Positions 1 through 3,594 of a DNA stretch of 5,455 nucleotides are shown in pieces (the first letter of the stretch is position 1; each line of letters begins with the position of its first letter). The translations under genes and the position numbers were made by a program. The stretch is from Chloroflexota bacterium (GTDB lineage Bacteria > Chloroflexota > Limnocylindria > Limnocylindrales > Limnocylindraceae). The stretch spans positions 1 to 5,455 of the forward strand of contig JAEMRB010000071.1 in assembly GCA_016463555.1 (NCBI GenBank), given 5' to 3'. The notes below the pieces were generated by a model. That model ran no database searches and was not told the DNA's origin. It worked only from the letters and a program-made list of their open reading frames with translations.

Positions 1-50
1 CCGGTCTCCAAAACCGGTTGTTGTCGGTTCGAGTCCGGCCGCCCCTGCCA
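1..50 (+). tRNA. tRNA-Trp (CCA anticodon), 5' part missing
   Basis: This is the 3' part of a tRNA gene whose 5' acceptor strand and D arm lie before the window. The anticodon stem is CCGGT (1-5) paired with ACCGG (13-17). The loop CTCCAAA (6-12) carries anticodon CCA, which reads UGG (tryptophan). A five-base variable loop (18-22) follows. The T stem is 23-27 with 35-39 around the loop TTCGAGT. The 3' acceptor strand CGCCCCT (40-46), discriminator G47 and a genome-encoded CCA (48-50) complete it. The implied 5' acceptor strand, AGGGGCG, matches the usual bacterial tRNA-Trp. tRNA-Trp directly upstream of secE-nusG is a common arrangement. secE follows 54 bases later without an obvious terminator, so co-transcription and RNase processing are likely. 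Confidence 0.96.
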
Positions 51-51
51 G

Positions 52-74
52 CCTCTCGGCTACGGCCGCAGAGG
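52..74 (+). other. UACG-capped hairpin just after tRNA-Trp
   Basis: CCTCT (52-56) and CGGC (57-60) pair with GCCG (65-68) and AGAGG (70-74), with C69 bulged. The loop TACG (61-64) is closed by C-G, so the RNA has a cUACGg tetraloop of the very stable UNCG class. No T tract follows, so it does not look like an intrinsic terminator. It begins two bases after the tRNA CCA and ends 16 bases before the secE Shine-Dalgarno sequence. A role as a 3' trailer barrier or a 5' cap of the processed secE mRNA is inference. Confidence 0.6.
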
Positions 75-104
75 GAGTGAAGTGAAGCGAAGGAGCAAAC
101 GAGC

Positions 105-290
105 GTGAAGCGAATCCGAAAGTTCTTCTCGGAGGCAATCTCGGAACTGCGCAAGGTGGCATGGCCAACGAGCGCACAGGTCCGCGTGCTTACCGTGCTC
201 GTCTTCATCGCTTCGCTGGTCGTGGGCTTCTACATCGCCTTCTGGGACCTGCTCTTTACCGAAGTCCTCAAGCTGATCAACCCCGCCTGA
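105..290 (+). CDS. secE: Preprotein translocase subunit SecE
   Basis: SecE is the small essential subunit of the inner-membrane SecYEG channel and clamps the two halves of SecY together. The 61-residue product is the short, single-membrane-segment form found in most bacteria, unlike the three-segment E. coli protein. It has a basic amphipathic N-terminal helix (residues 1-15), the family hallmark ELRKVAWPT (14-22) and one hydrophobic membrane segment at about 27-50. The GTG start is supported by AAGGAG at 90-95, nine bases upstream, and by the usual MK-basic N-terminus. nusG follows after 25 bases, the standard secE-nusG pairing. No rpmG (L33) lies between the tRNA and secE, although it often does. 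The 10-base string GTGAAGCGAA at the start codon also occurs at 82-91, out of frame. Confidence 0.96.
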   Translation: MKRIRKFFSEAISELRKVAWPTSAQVRVLTVLVFIASLVVGFYIAFWDLLFTEVLKLINPA

Positions 291-315
291 GTATCTGGAC
301 GACGAGGAGAAACCT

Positions 316-921
316 GTGACTGATGCACTGAGCCCCGAGACCGGAAGCGCCGCCACTGAGAAGCCGGCGCCAACGGCGAAGCGACACTGGTACGCCATCC
401 ACACCTACTCAGGATTTGAGAACAAGGTGAAGGCGAACCTCGAGCACCGCATTGAGTCGATGGATATGTCGGACCGCATCTTCCAGGTCGTTGTGCCGAT
501 GGAAGACGAGATCGTCATTCGCAGCGGCGTTCGTACGACCGTGCAGAAGAAGATCTATCCGGGCTACGTCCTCGTCGACATGATCATGGAGCCGGAGAGC
601 TGGTACGTCGTGCGCAACACGCCGGGCGTCACGAGCTTTGTCGGCGGTTCCGCAATCCCTGGCATGAAGGCCGACCCAGTGCCGCTCACCGAGACCGAGG
701 TGAAGCAGATCCTGCGACAGCTCGGCGTGGGCCAGGCACCAACAGTCAAGGTCGCCTTCGTCAAGGGTCAGTCGGTCCGCGTGAACGACGGCCCATTCTC
801 AGACTTCGTTGGCACGGTCGAGGATATCGACCCAGAGCGAAGCAAGGTCAAGGTGTTGGTCTCGATCTTCGGGCGCGAGACGCCTGTGGAACTCGACCTG
901 CTCCAAGTATCGAAGCTGTAA
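316..921 (+). CDS. nusG: Transcription elongation/antitermination factor NusG
   Basis: NusG binds the clamp of elongating RNA polymerase with its N-terminal domain and contacts ribosomal protein S10 or Rho with its C-terminal KOW domain. The 201-residue product has a flexible Ala/Pro/Thr/Glu-rich head of about 22 residues. The NGN domain (about 23-136) includes RHWYAIHTYSGFENKVK (23-39), KKIYPGYVLVDM (78-89) and WYVVRNTPGVTSFVGG (96-111). The KOW domain (about 149-201) has VKGQSVRVNDGPF and the family signature FGRETPVELDLLQV (185-198). The head is shorter than the long acidic extension of many actinobacterial NusG proteins. The GTG start has GAGGAG at 304-309, six bases away. rplK begins 24 bases after the stop, and co-transcription with secE and rplK is likely. 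Confidence 0.97.
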   Translation: MTDALSPETGSAATEKPAPTAKRHWYAIHTYSGFENKVKANLEHRIESMDMSDRIFQVVVPMEDEIVIRSGVRTTVQKKIYPGYVLVDMIMEPESWYVVRNTPGVTSFVGGSAIPGMKADPVPLTETEVKQILRQLGVGQAPTVKVAFVKGQSVRVNDGPFSDFVGTVEDIDPERSKVKVLVSIFGRETPVELDLLQVSKL

Positions 922-945
922 TCCGAGAGTAGAGAGGAGCGCACC

Positions 946-1371
946 ATGGCACAGAAGATTCGCGCAACCGTCACGCTGCAGCTCCCCGCGGGCGGGGCAA
1001 CTCCAGCGCCACCTGTCGGCACGGCCCTCGGGCCTCACGGCATCAACATCGTCGAGTTTACGAAGTCGTATAACGAGAAGACCGCCGACCGCAAGGGCGA
1101 GGTTATTCCTGCCGTTATCACGATCTTTGAGGATCGCTCGTTCACCTTCGTTCTTAAGACGCCACCGGCTGCGGACATGATCCGCAAGGCGGCGGGCATT
1201 GAGAAGGGTGCTGGCGATCACAAGGCCGGCAACGTCGGCAAGATCACGCGCGCGCAGGTGCAAGAGATTGCAACCAAGAAGATGACGGATCTCAACGCCC
1301 CAACGATTGAGGCGGCCTGCAAGATGATCGAGGGATCAGCAAAGTCAATGGGAGTAGAGGTCGTCGCCTGA
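946..1371 (+). CDS. rplK: 50S ribosomal protein L11
   Basis: L11 binds the GTPase-associated region of 23S rRNA (helices 43-44) at the base of the L7/L12 stalk. It is needed for factor-dependent GTP hydrolysis and RelA activation, and it forms part of the thiostrepton site. At 141 residues the length is exactly typical. The N-terminal domain carries the proline-rich ATPAPPVGTALG (18-29), which faces the rRNA cleft, and FEDRSFTF (61-68). The linker KTPP (71-74) leads into the rRNA-binding C-terminal domain, with AAGIEKGAG (82-90), VGKITRAQVQEIA (97-109) and DLNAPTIEAACKMIEGSAKSMG (115-136). The ATG is preceded by AGGAG at 935-939, six bases away. In E. coli the L11-L1 pair is repressed by L1 at the rplK leader. 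The 24-base nusG-rplK gap is too short to hold an obvious copy of that site. Confidence 0.98.
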   Translation: MAQKIRATVTLQLPAGGATPAPPVGTALGPHGINIVEFTKSYNEKTADRKGEVIPAVITIFEDRSFTFVLKTPPAADMIRKAAGIEKGAGDHKAGNVGKITRAQVQEIATKKMTDLNAPTIEAACKMIEGSAKSMGVEVVA

Positions 1372-1401
1372 CGATCGCCGCAACCCCGCGGTGAAGGGGG
1401 A

Positions 1402-1416
1402 GGCCGACGAACGGCC
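1402..1416 (+). other. Small hairpin in the rplK-rplA spacer
   Basis: GGCCG (1402-1406) pairs with CGGCC (1412-1416) around ACGAA, three bases before the rplA Shine-Dalgarno AAGGAGG (1420-1426). Just upstream, CCCC (1384-1387) can pair with GGGG in the run at 1396-1400. The 62-base spacer is longer than its upstream neighbours and is purine-rich (GTGAAGGGGGAGG at 1391-1403). An L1-binding control element is conceivable from position alone, but I could not build the internal-loop geometry of known L1 mRNA sites. Confidence 0.35.
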
Positions 1417-1433
1417 GACAAGGAGGAAACAAG

Positions 1434-2138
1434 ATGGCAAAGCACGGTAAGCGTTACATCGAAGCGGCAAAGCTAGTCGACCCAGAGAAGCAGTACGAGC
1501 CAACTGAGGCCGCTGCCCTGGTGAAGAAGACCGCGACCGCGAAGTTCGACCAGACGATCGAGGTGCACATTCGCCTCGGTGTCGACCCACGACAGTCCGA
1601 TGAGATGGTGCGTGGCACCATCGGCCTCCCACACGGCACCGGTAAGCGCGTGCGCATCGCCGTCTTCGCCCAGGGTGAGAAGGCGAACGAGGCGACGAAG
1701 GCCGGCGCAGATGAGGTCGGCGCCGCCGATCTAATCGCCAAGGTTGACGGTGGCTGGAGCGACTTCGACGTTGCCATTGCAACGCCAGACATGATGGGTC
1801 AGGTCGGTAAGCTCGGTAAGGTGCTCGGCCGCAAGGGCCTGATGCCAAACCCGAAGGCCGGCACGATCACCAACGACCTCGAGCGCACCATCGCCGAGTT
1901 GAAGTCGGGCCGCGTGGAGTTCAAGGTCGATAAGGCCGCGATCATCCACCTCGGCTTCGCCAAGGCGAGCTTCACCGAAGCGCAGATCGTCGGAAACCTG
2001 GCGACCCTGCTCGACGCCGTGAACCGCTCCAAGCCAACGGGGCTCAAGGGCACCTTCATCAAGGGCGTCAGCATCTCAGCCTCCATGGGGCCTGGTGTTG
2101 CCGTTGACGTGCCAGCACTACTGGCGGTCGCGGGGTAG
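1434..2138 (+). CDS. rplA: 50S ribosomal protein L1
   Basis: L1 forms the tip of the mobile L1 stalk, which gates exit of deacylated tRNA from the E site. In many bacteria it also represses its own mRNA. The 234-residue product is a typical bacterial length and starts with the usual MAKHGKRY. Domain I is built from the N-terminal part, including FDQTIEVHIRLGVDPRQSD (38-56), and the C-terminal part, including KGTFIKGVSISASMGPGVAVD (205-225). Domain II lies between them. The L1 signature covers about residues 121-141 and contains KVLGRKGLMPNPKAGT (129-144), with LGRKG where many family members have LGPRG. AAGGAGG at 1420-1426 lies seven bases before the ATG. The TAG stop sits in the loop of a small inverted repeat, GGGG (2132-2135) with CCCC (2142-2145), at the boundary with the rplJ leader. 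Confidence 0.97.
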   Translation: MAKHGKRYIEAAKLVDPEKQYEPTEAAALVKKTATAKFDQTIEVHIRLGVDPRQSDEMVRGTIGLPHGTGKRVRIAVFAQGEKANEATKAGADEVGAADLIAKVDGGWSDFDVAIATPDMMGQVGKLGKVLGRKGLMPNPKAGTITNDLERTIAELKSGRVEFKVDKAAIIHLGFAKASFTEAQIVGNLATLLDAVNRSKPTGLKGTFIKGVSISASMGPGVAVDVPALLAVAG

Positions 2139-2240
2139 ACTCCCCATCCGCGTCGGCCCGGTTGGCCGACCGAAACAGAAGCGCCCGAGTGGAGACGCTC
2201 GGGAGACGAAATACGACGATTCGCCGAAGAGGGCCTGTGA

Positions 2241-2260
2241 CCCCCGCCGTGAGGCAGGGG
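2241..2260 (+). other. GTGA-capped hairpin in the rplJ leader
   Basis: CCCC (2241-2244) pairs with GGGG (2257-2260), and GCC (2246-2248) pairs with GGC (2253-2255), separated by a C2245/A2256 mismatch. The loop GTGA (2249-2252) is a GNRA-type tetraloop. A flanking GGC (2232-2234) could pair with GCC (2267-2269) to enclose it, leaving an asymmetric internal loop. Confidence 0.55.
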
Positions 2261-2267
2261 ACTTAAG

Positions 2268-2305
2268 CCACTCAGAGGTCAACCGCAAGGTCGACCAACG
2301 AGTGG
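2268..2305 (+). other. Long GCAA-capped stem in the rplJ leader
   Basis: CCACTC (2268-2273) pairs with GAGTGG (2300-2305). A 3x3 internal loop, AGA (2274-2276) against AAC (2297-2299), follows. Then GGTC (2277-2280) pairs with GACC (2293-2296), an A2281/C2292 mismatch follows, and ACC (2282-2284) pairs with GGT (2289-2291). GCAA (2285-2288), a GNRA tetraloop, caps it. In all there are 13 Watson-Crick pairs, the most elaborate single stem in the leader and a good candidate for the protein-binding domain. Confidence 0.6.
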
Positions 2306-2316
2306 GCATGCTGAGG

Positions 2317-2381
2317 CAGAGGGTTTCTCGCGGAACGCGCGACCCCCTGTGACGCGAAGAGTTGCAGGGGTGCCAGCTGCA
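2317..2381 (+). other. Mutually exclusive stems in the rplJ leader
   Basis: CAGAGGG (2317-2323) can pair with CCCCCTG (2343-2349) with one A/C mismatch, capped by an inner TCGCG/CGCGA hairpin (2328-2342). The same CCCCTG (2344-2349) can instead pair perfectly with CAGGGG (2365-2370). The third segment overlaps TGCAG (2363-2367), which can pair with CTGCA (2377-2381). This gives a 1:2, 2:3, 3:4 chain like that of attenuators, but no T tract follows, so any switch would more likely act on translation. Confidence 0.45.
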
Positions 2382-2389
2382 TCCGCCGA

Positions 2390-2409
2390 GACGCACCGGC
2401 CTGTGCGTC
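2390..2409 (+). other. 7-bp hairpin before the rplJ ribosome binding site
   Basis: GACGCAC (2390-2396) pairs perfectly with GTGCGTC (2403-2409) around CGGCCT. It ends five bases before AAGGAGG (2415-2421). It does not occlude the ribosome binding site and has no T tract after it, so it may keep the initiation region open or serve as the last stem of the leader. Its role is inferred. Confidence 0.5.
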
Positions 2410-2425
2410 CAGAGAAGGAGGAACC

Positions 2426-2953
2426 GTGCCAACGCAGAAGAAGCGCAGCACGATCGATTCGCTCGCGAACGAGCTGTCGAAGAGCCGCGGGCTCATCCTT
2501 ACCTCGTACCGAGGACTTACGGTGTCGGATTTCGCCGCCATCCGTAACACGCTTCGGCCGCTGGGGATCACGTACCGGGTGGTGAAGAACCGCCTGATGC
2601 GTGTCGCCGCAAGCGAGGCGGGGAACGCCACCCTTCCGTCACAGCTCATAGGACCGACGGCAATTGCCTTCGGCACTGGGGATGAGGCGGTTCTGGCCAA
2701 GACGGTACTGGCGGCCCTAAAGGCCTACCCAGCCGCCGAGGTCAGGGGGGCCATCCTGGGGACGTCGATTCTCGACCTCGCCCAGTTGACGGCGCTCTCG
2801 AAGCTCCCAAGCCGCGAAGTGCTCTTGGCCACGGTGGCTGGAGCCTTCCAGGCACCGGTCCAGAAGCTCGCCTTCCTCTTCAACGCTCCGCTGCAGAAGC
2901 TGGGCTACGCCCTCGGTGGGCTGAAGACGAAGCGCGAGTCCGAAGGGGCCTAA
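2426..2953 (+). CDS. rplJ: 50S ribosomal protein L10
   Basis: L10 anchors the L7/L12 dimers to the ribosome by binding 23S rRNA helix 42 next to L11. The complex also represses its own mRNA in well-studied bacteria. The 175-residue product has the N-terminal rRNA-binding domain, with GLILTSYRGLTVSDFAAIR (22-40), YRVVKNRLMRVA (50-61) and IGPTAIAFG (75-83). The linker LPSRE (127-131) leads to the long C-terminal helix (about 137-168) that carries L12 N-terminal dimers. That helix shows a repeated pattern, APVQKLAFLFN (143-153) and APLQKLGYALG (154-164). The GTG start lies four bases after a strong AAGGAGG (2415-2421), and the MPTQKK N-terminus is family-typical. The product is about ten residues longer than the E. 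coli protein, mostly in the C-terminal tail. rplL follows after 63 bases. Confidence 0.97.
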   Translation: MPTQKKRSTIDSLANELSKSRGLILTSYRGLTVSDFAAIRNTLRPLGITYRVVKNRLMRVAASEAGNATLPSQLIGPTAIAFGTGDEAVLAKTVLAALKAYPAAEVRGAILGTSILDLAQLTALSKLPSREVLLATVAGAFQAPVQKLAFLFNAPLQKLGYALGGLKTKRESEGA

Positions 2954-2985
2954 CCGCCGGTAGTCCGGTCCATTTTGTAACAATA

Positions 2986-3001
2986 CAGCCCATTTGGGCT
3001 G
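2986..3001 (+). other. Hairpin just upstream of the rplL ribosome binding site
   Basis: CAGCCC (2986-2991) pairs perfectly with GGGCTG (2996-3001) around ATTT, and the rplL AAGGAG (3005-3010) starts three bases later. A weaker CCGG-TAGT-CCGG inverted repeat (2957-2968) sits just after rplJ. The spacer contains an AT-rich island (2970-2985) unusual for this window. The hairpin may expose or protect the rplL initiation site, since L7/L12 is needed in several copies per L10. This is inferred. Confidence 0.5.
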
Positions 3002-3016
3002 AAGAAGGAGAGAACC

Positions 3017-3409
3017 ATGTCGAAGCTCACTACCGATCAGCTGCTCGAGGCCGTCAGCGAGATGACCGTCCTAGAGCTTTCCGAGTTCGTGAAGGCGTTC
3101 GAGGAGAAGTTCGGCGTTAGCGCCGCCGCTCCAGCCGCCGTCGCCGCCGCTCCAGCCGCCGGTGGCGCCGCAGCAGGTGGAGACGCCGCAGCAGGCAGCG
3201 ACTCCGTCTCGGCCGTCCTTACAGAGGTCGGCGCGAACAAGATCCAGGTCATCAAGGTGGTGCGTGAGCTCACCGGTCTCGGCCTCAAGGAGGCGAAGGA
3301 CCTGGTGGACGCCGCTCCAAAGCCGGTCAAGGAGGGGATCTCCCAGGCCGACGCCGAGAAGATCGTCGCCGCGCTCGCCGAGGTTGGCGCCAAGGTCGAG
3401 ATCAAGTAA
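3017..3409 (+). CDS. rplL: 50S ribosomal protein L7/L12
   Basis: L7/L12 is the multicopy stalk protein that recruits translation factors and stimulates their GTPase activity. The 130-residue product has the normal three-part layout. The N-terminal dimerisation and L10-binding domain is residues 1-33 and includes LLEAVSEMTVLELSEFVKAF. The flexible Ala/Gly/Pro hinge is about 35-61. The C-terminal factor-binding domain is 62-130, with GANKIQVIKVVRELTGLGL (72-90), KEAKDLVDAAPKPVKEG (91-107) and the end AEVGAKVEIK. It is slightly longer than the roughly 120-residue norm because the hinge is extended by internal repeats. AAGGAG at 3005-3010 lies six bases before the ATG, behind a small hairpin. A 185-base structured spacer separates it from rpoB. 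Confidence 0.98.
   Translation: MSKLTTDQLLEAVSEMTVLELSEFVKAFEEKFGVSAAAPAAVAAAPAAGGAAAGGDAAAGSDSVSAVLTEVGANKIQVIKVVRELTGLGLKEAKDLVDAAPKPVKEGISQADAEKIVAALAEVGAKVEIK
3121..3195 (+). repeat. In-frame repeats encoding the L7/L12 hinge
   Basis: A perfect 20-base unit beginning CGCCGCCGCTCC occurs at 3121-3140 and 3142-3161, a period of 21 bases (seven codons), giving the peptide pattern AAAPAAV/AAAPAAG. A second unit, CGCCGCAGCAGG, occurs at 3166-3177 and 3184-3195 with a period of 18 bases (six codons). Both repeats keep the reading frame and fall inside the hinge, so length change by slippage or duplication would alter only linker length. Confidence 0.85.
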
Positions 3410-3423
3410 CAATCCGGCGAATA

Positions 3424-3450
3424 CCCCCCGCCCCAGCTTGGGGTGGGGGG
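3424..3450 (+). other. Very GC-rich 12-bp hairpin after rplL
   Basis: CCCCCC (3424-3429), G3430 and CCCCA (3431-3435) pair with TGGGG (3439-3443), T3444 and GGGGGG (3445-3450), leaving the loop GCT. All twelve positions pair, with one G-T wobble. It starts 14 bases after the rplL stop. No T tract follows, so classic intrinsic termination is unlikely. In E. coli the rplL-rpoB gap contains a partial attenuator and an RNase III site. A similar pausing, attenuation or mRNA-end role is inferred from position. Confidence 0.6.
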
Positions 3451-3458
3451 AGCGCCAC

Positions 3459-3474
3459 CCCCTCCCGGGAGGGG
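3459..3474 (+). other. Perfect 16-base palindrome in the rplL-rpoB spacer
   Basis: CCCCTCCCGGGAGGGG is a perfect inverted repeat with no spacer. As RNA it would fold into six pairs with a CCGG loop. Flanking GGAGC (3449-3453) and GCTCC (3474-3478) could extend it at the expense of the base of the preceding hairpin. The two structures may therefore compete. Confidence 0.55.
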
Positions 3475-3484
3475 CTCCAGGGTG

Positions 3485-3511
3485 CCCCGCTTGCCAGGTT
3501 TGGCTCTGGGG
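3485..3511 (+). other. Two-part stem, possible weak attenuator before rpoB
   Basis: CCCC (3485-3488) pairs with GGGG (3508-3511), and GCCA (3493-3496) pairs with TGGC (3501-3504) around GGTT, with GCTT/TCT as the internal loop. The following 15 bases (3512-3526) are T-enriched but interrupted, so at most a weak or partial terminator. The stem overlaps the promoter candidate, and either reading is possible. Confidence 0.35.
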
Positions 3512-3519
3512 TCTAGTAT
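3491..3519 (+). promoter_or_regulatory. Candidate sigma-70-type promoter for rpoB
   Basis: TTGCCA (3491-3496) matches five of six bases of the -35 consensus TTGACA. TAGTAT (3514-3519) matches four of six of TATAAT and keeps the key first T, second A and final T. The spacer is exactly 17 bases. Transcription would begin near 3526, giving an rpoB leader of roughly 70 bases that starts with the hairpin at 3526-3539. Separate rpoBC promoters are known in several phyla. The match was found by eye, so chance is not excluded. Confidence 0.45.
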
Positions 3520-3525
3520 CTCCTT

Positions 3526-3539
3526 TCGCCCTCGGGCGA
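3526..3539 (+). other. Small hairpin in the rpoB leader
   Basis: TCGCC (3526-3530) pairs with GGCGA (3535-3539) around CTCG. No T tract follows. If the promoter at 3491-3519 is real, this hairpin would lie at the very 5' end of its transcript, where it could stabilise the mRNA (inferred). Confidence 0.45.
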
Positions 3540-3594
3540 CCACTTAACAGCGCCCATATCGCCGAGCGTCCAGGATCGACGAAGGAGCCGCCGC

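Larger units (their letters stand above)
2139..2425 (+). promoter_or_regulatory. Structured rplJ leader, probable L10(L12)4 autoregulatory region
   Basis: This 287-base stretch between rplA and rplJ holds no convincing gene and is full of inverted repeats. In order they are: GTCGGCC/GGCCGAC (2152-2170, five-base loop); CCCGAG/CTCGGG (2184-2203); a GTGA-capped hairpin (2241-2260); a long GCAA-capped stem (2268-2305); a stem at 2317-2349; an alternative stem at 2344-2370; TGCAG/CTGCA (2363-2381); and GACGCAC/GTGCGTC (2390-2409), just before the ribosome binding site AAGGAGG (2415-2421). In E. coli, B. subtilis and other bacteria the mRNA upstream of rplJ binds the L10(L12)4 complex by mimicking its 23S rRNA site and shuts down translation or transcription. 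Position and folding fit that role. I could not find a canonical kink-turn, so the family assignment is inferred. I see no good promoter or U-tract terminator here. Confidence 0.65.

Noticed and set aside
75..114. Degenerate AGTGA/AGCGA repeats before secE as a regulatory repeat
   Set aside because: The units are short and imperfect. The 10-base GTGAAGCGAA duplicate overlaps the ribosome binding site and start codon, and no spacing pattern suggests an operator.
1345..1848. 167-codon open frame on the minus strand across the rplK end and rplA
   Set aside because: It is Arg/Ser/Pro-rich low-complexity translation antisense to a conserved ribosomal protein gene, as expected from GC-rich coding DNA.
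2139..2425. Canonical kink-turn in the rplJ leader, and a promoter for rplJ
   Set aside because: GA steps occur near 2239-2240, 2275-2276 and 2300-2301, but none gives tandem G-A pairs with two flanking helices in register. No -35/-10 pair with 16-18 base spacing stood out.
2095..2432. Small frames on both strands in the rplA-rplJ gap (plus 2095-2352, minus 2118-2432)
   Set aside because: They are Arg/Pro-rich, have no convincing ribosome binding site and coincide with the RNA stems, which explain the region better.
2970..2990. AT-rich island before rplL as an internal promoter
   Set aside because: TTGTAA (2974-2979) has no acceptable -10 element 16-18 bases downstream, and no -35 lies at the right distance upstream of the TAACAAT-like string.
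3440..3474. G-quadruplex from four G runs on the plus strand
   Set aside because: One loop would be about 16 bases, and all the runs already pair with nearby C runs in more stable hairpins.
3037..3543. 168-codon minus-strand frame over rplL and the spacer
   Set aside because: It is antisense to rplL, is Ala/Ser/Pro-rich and comes from the hinge repeats and C/G runs. No family resemblance is visible.
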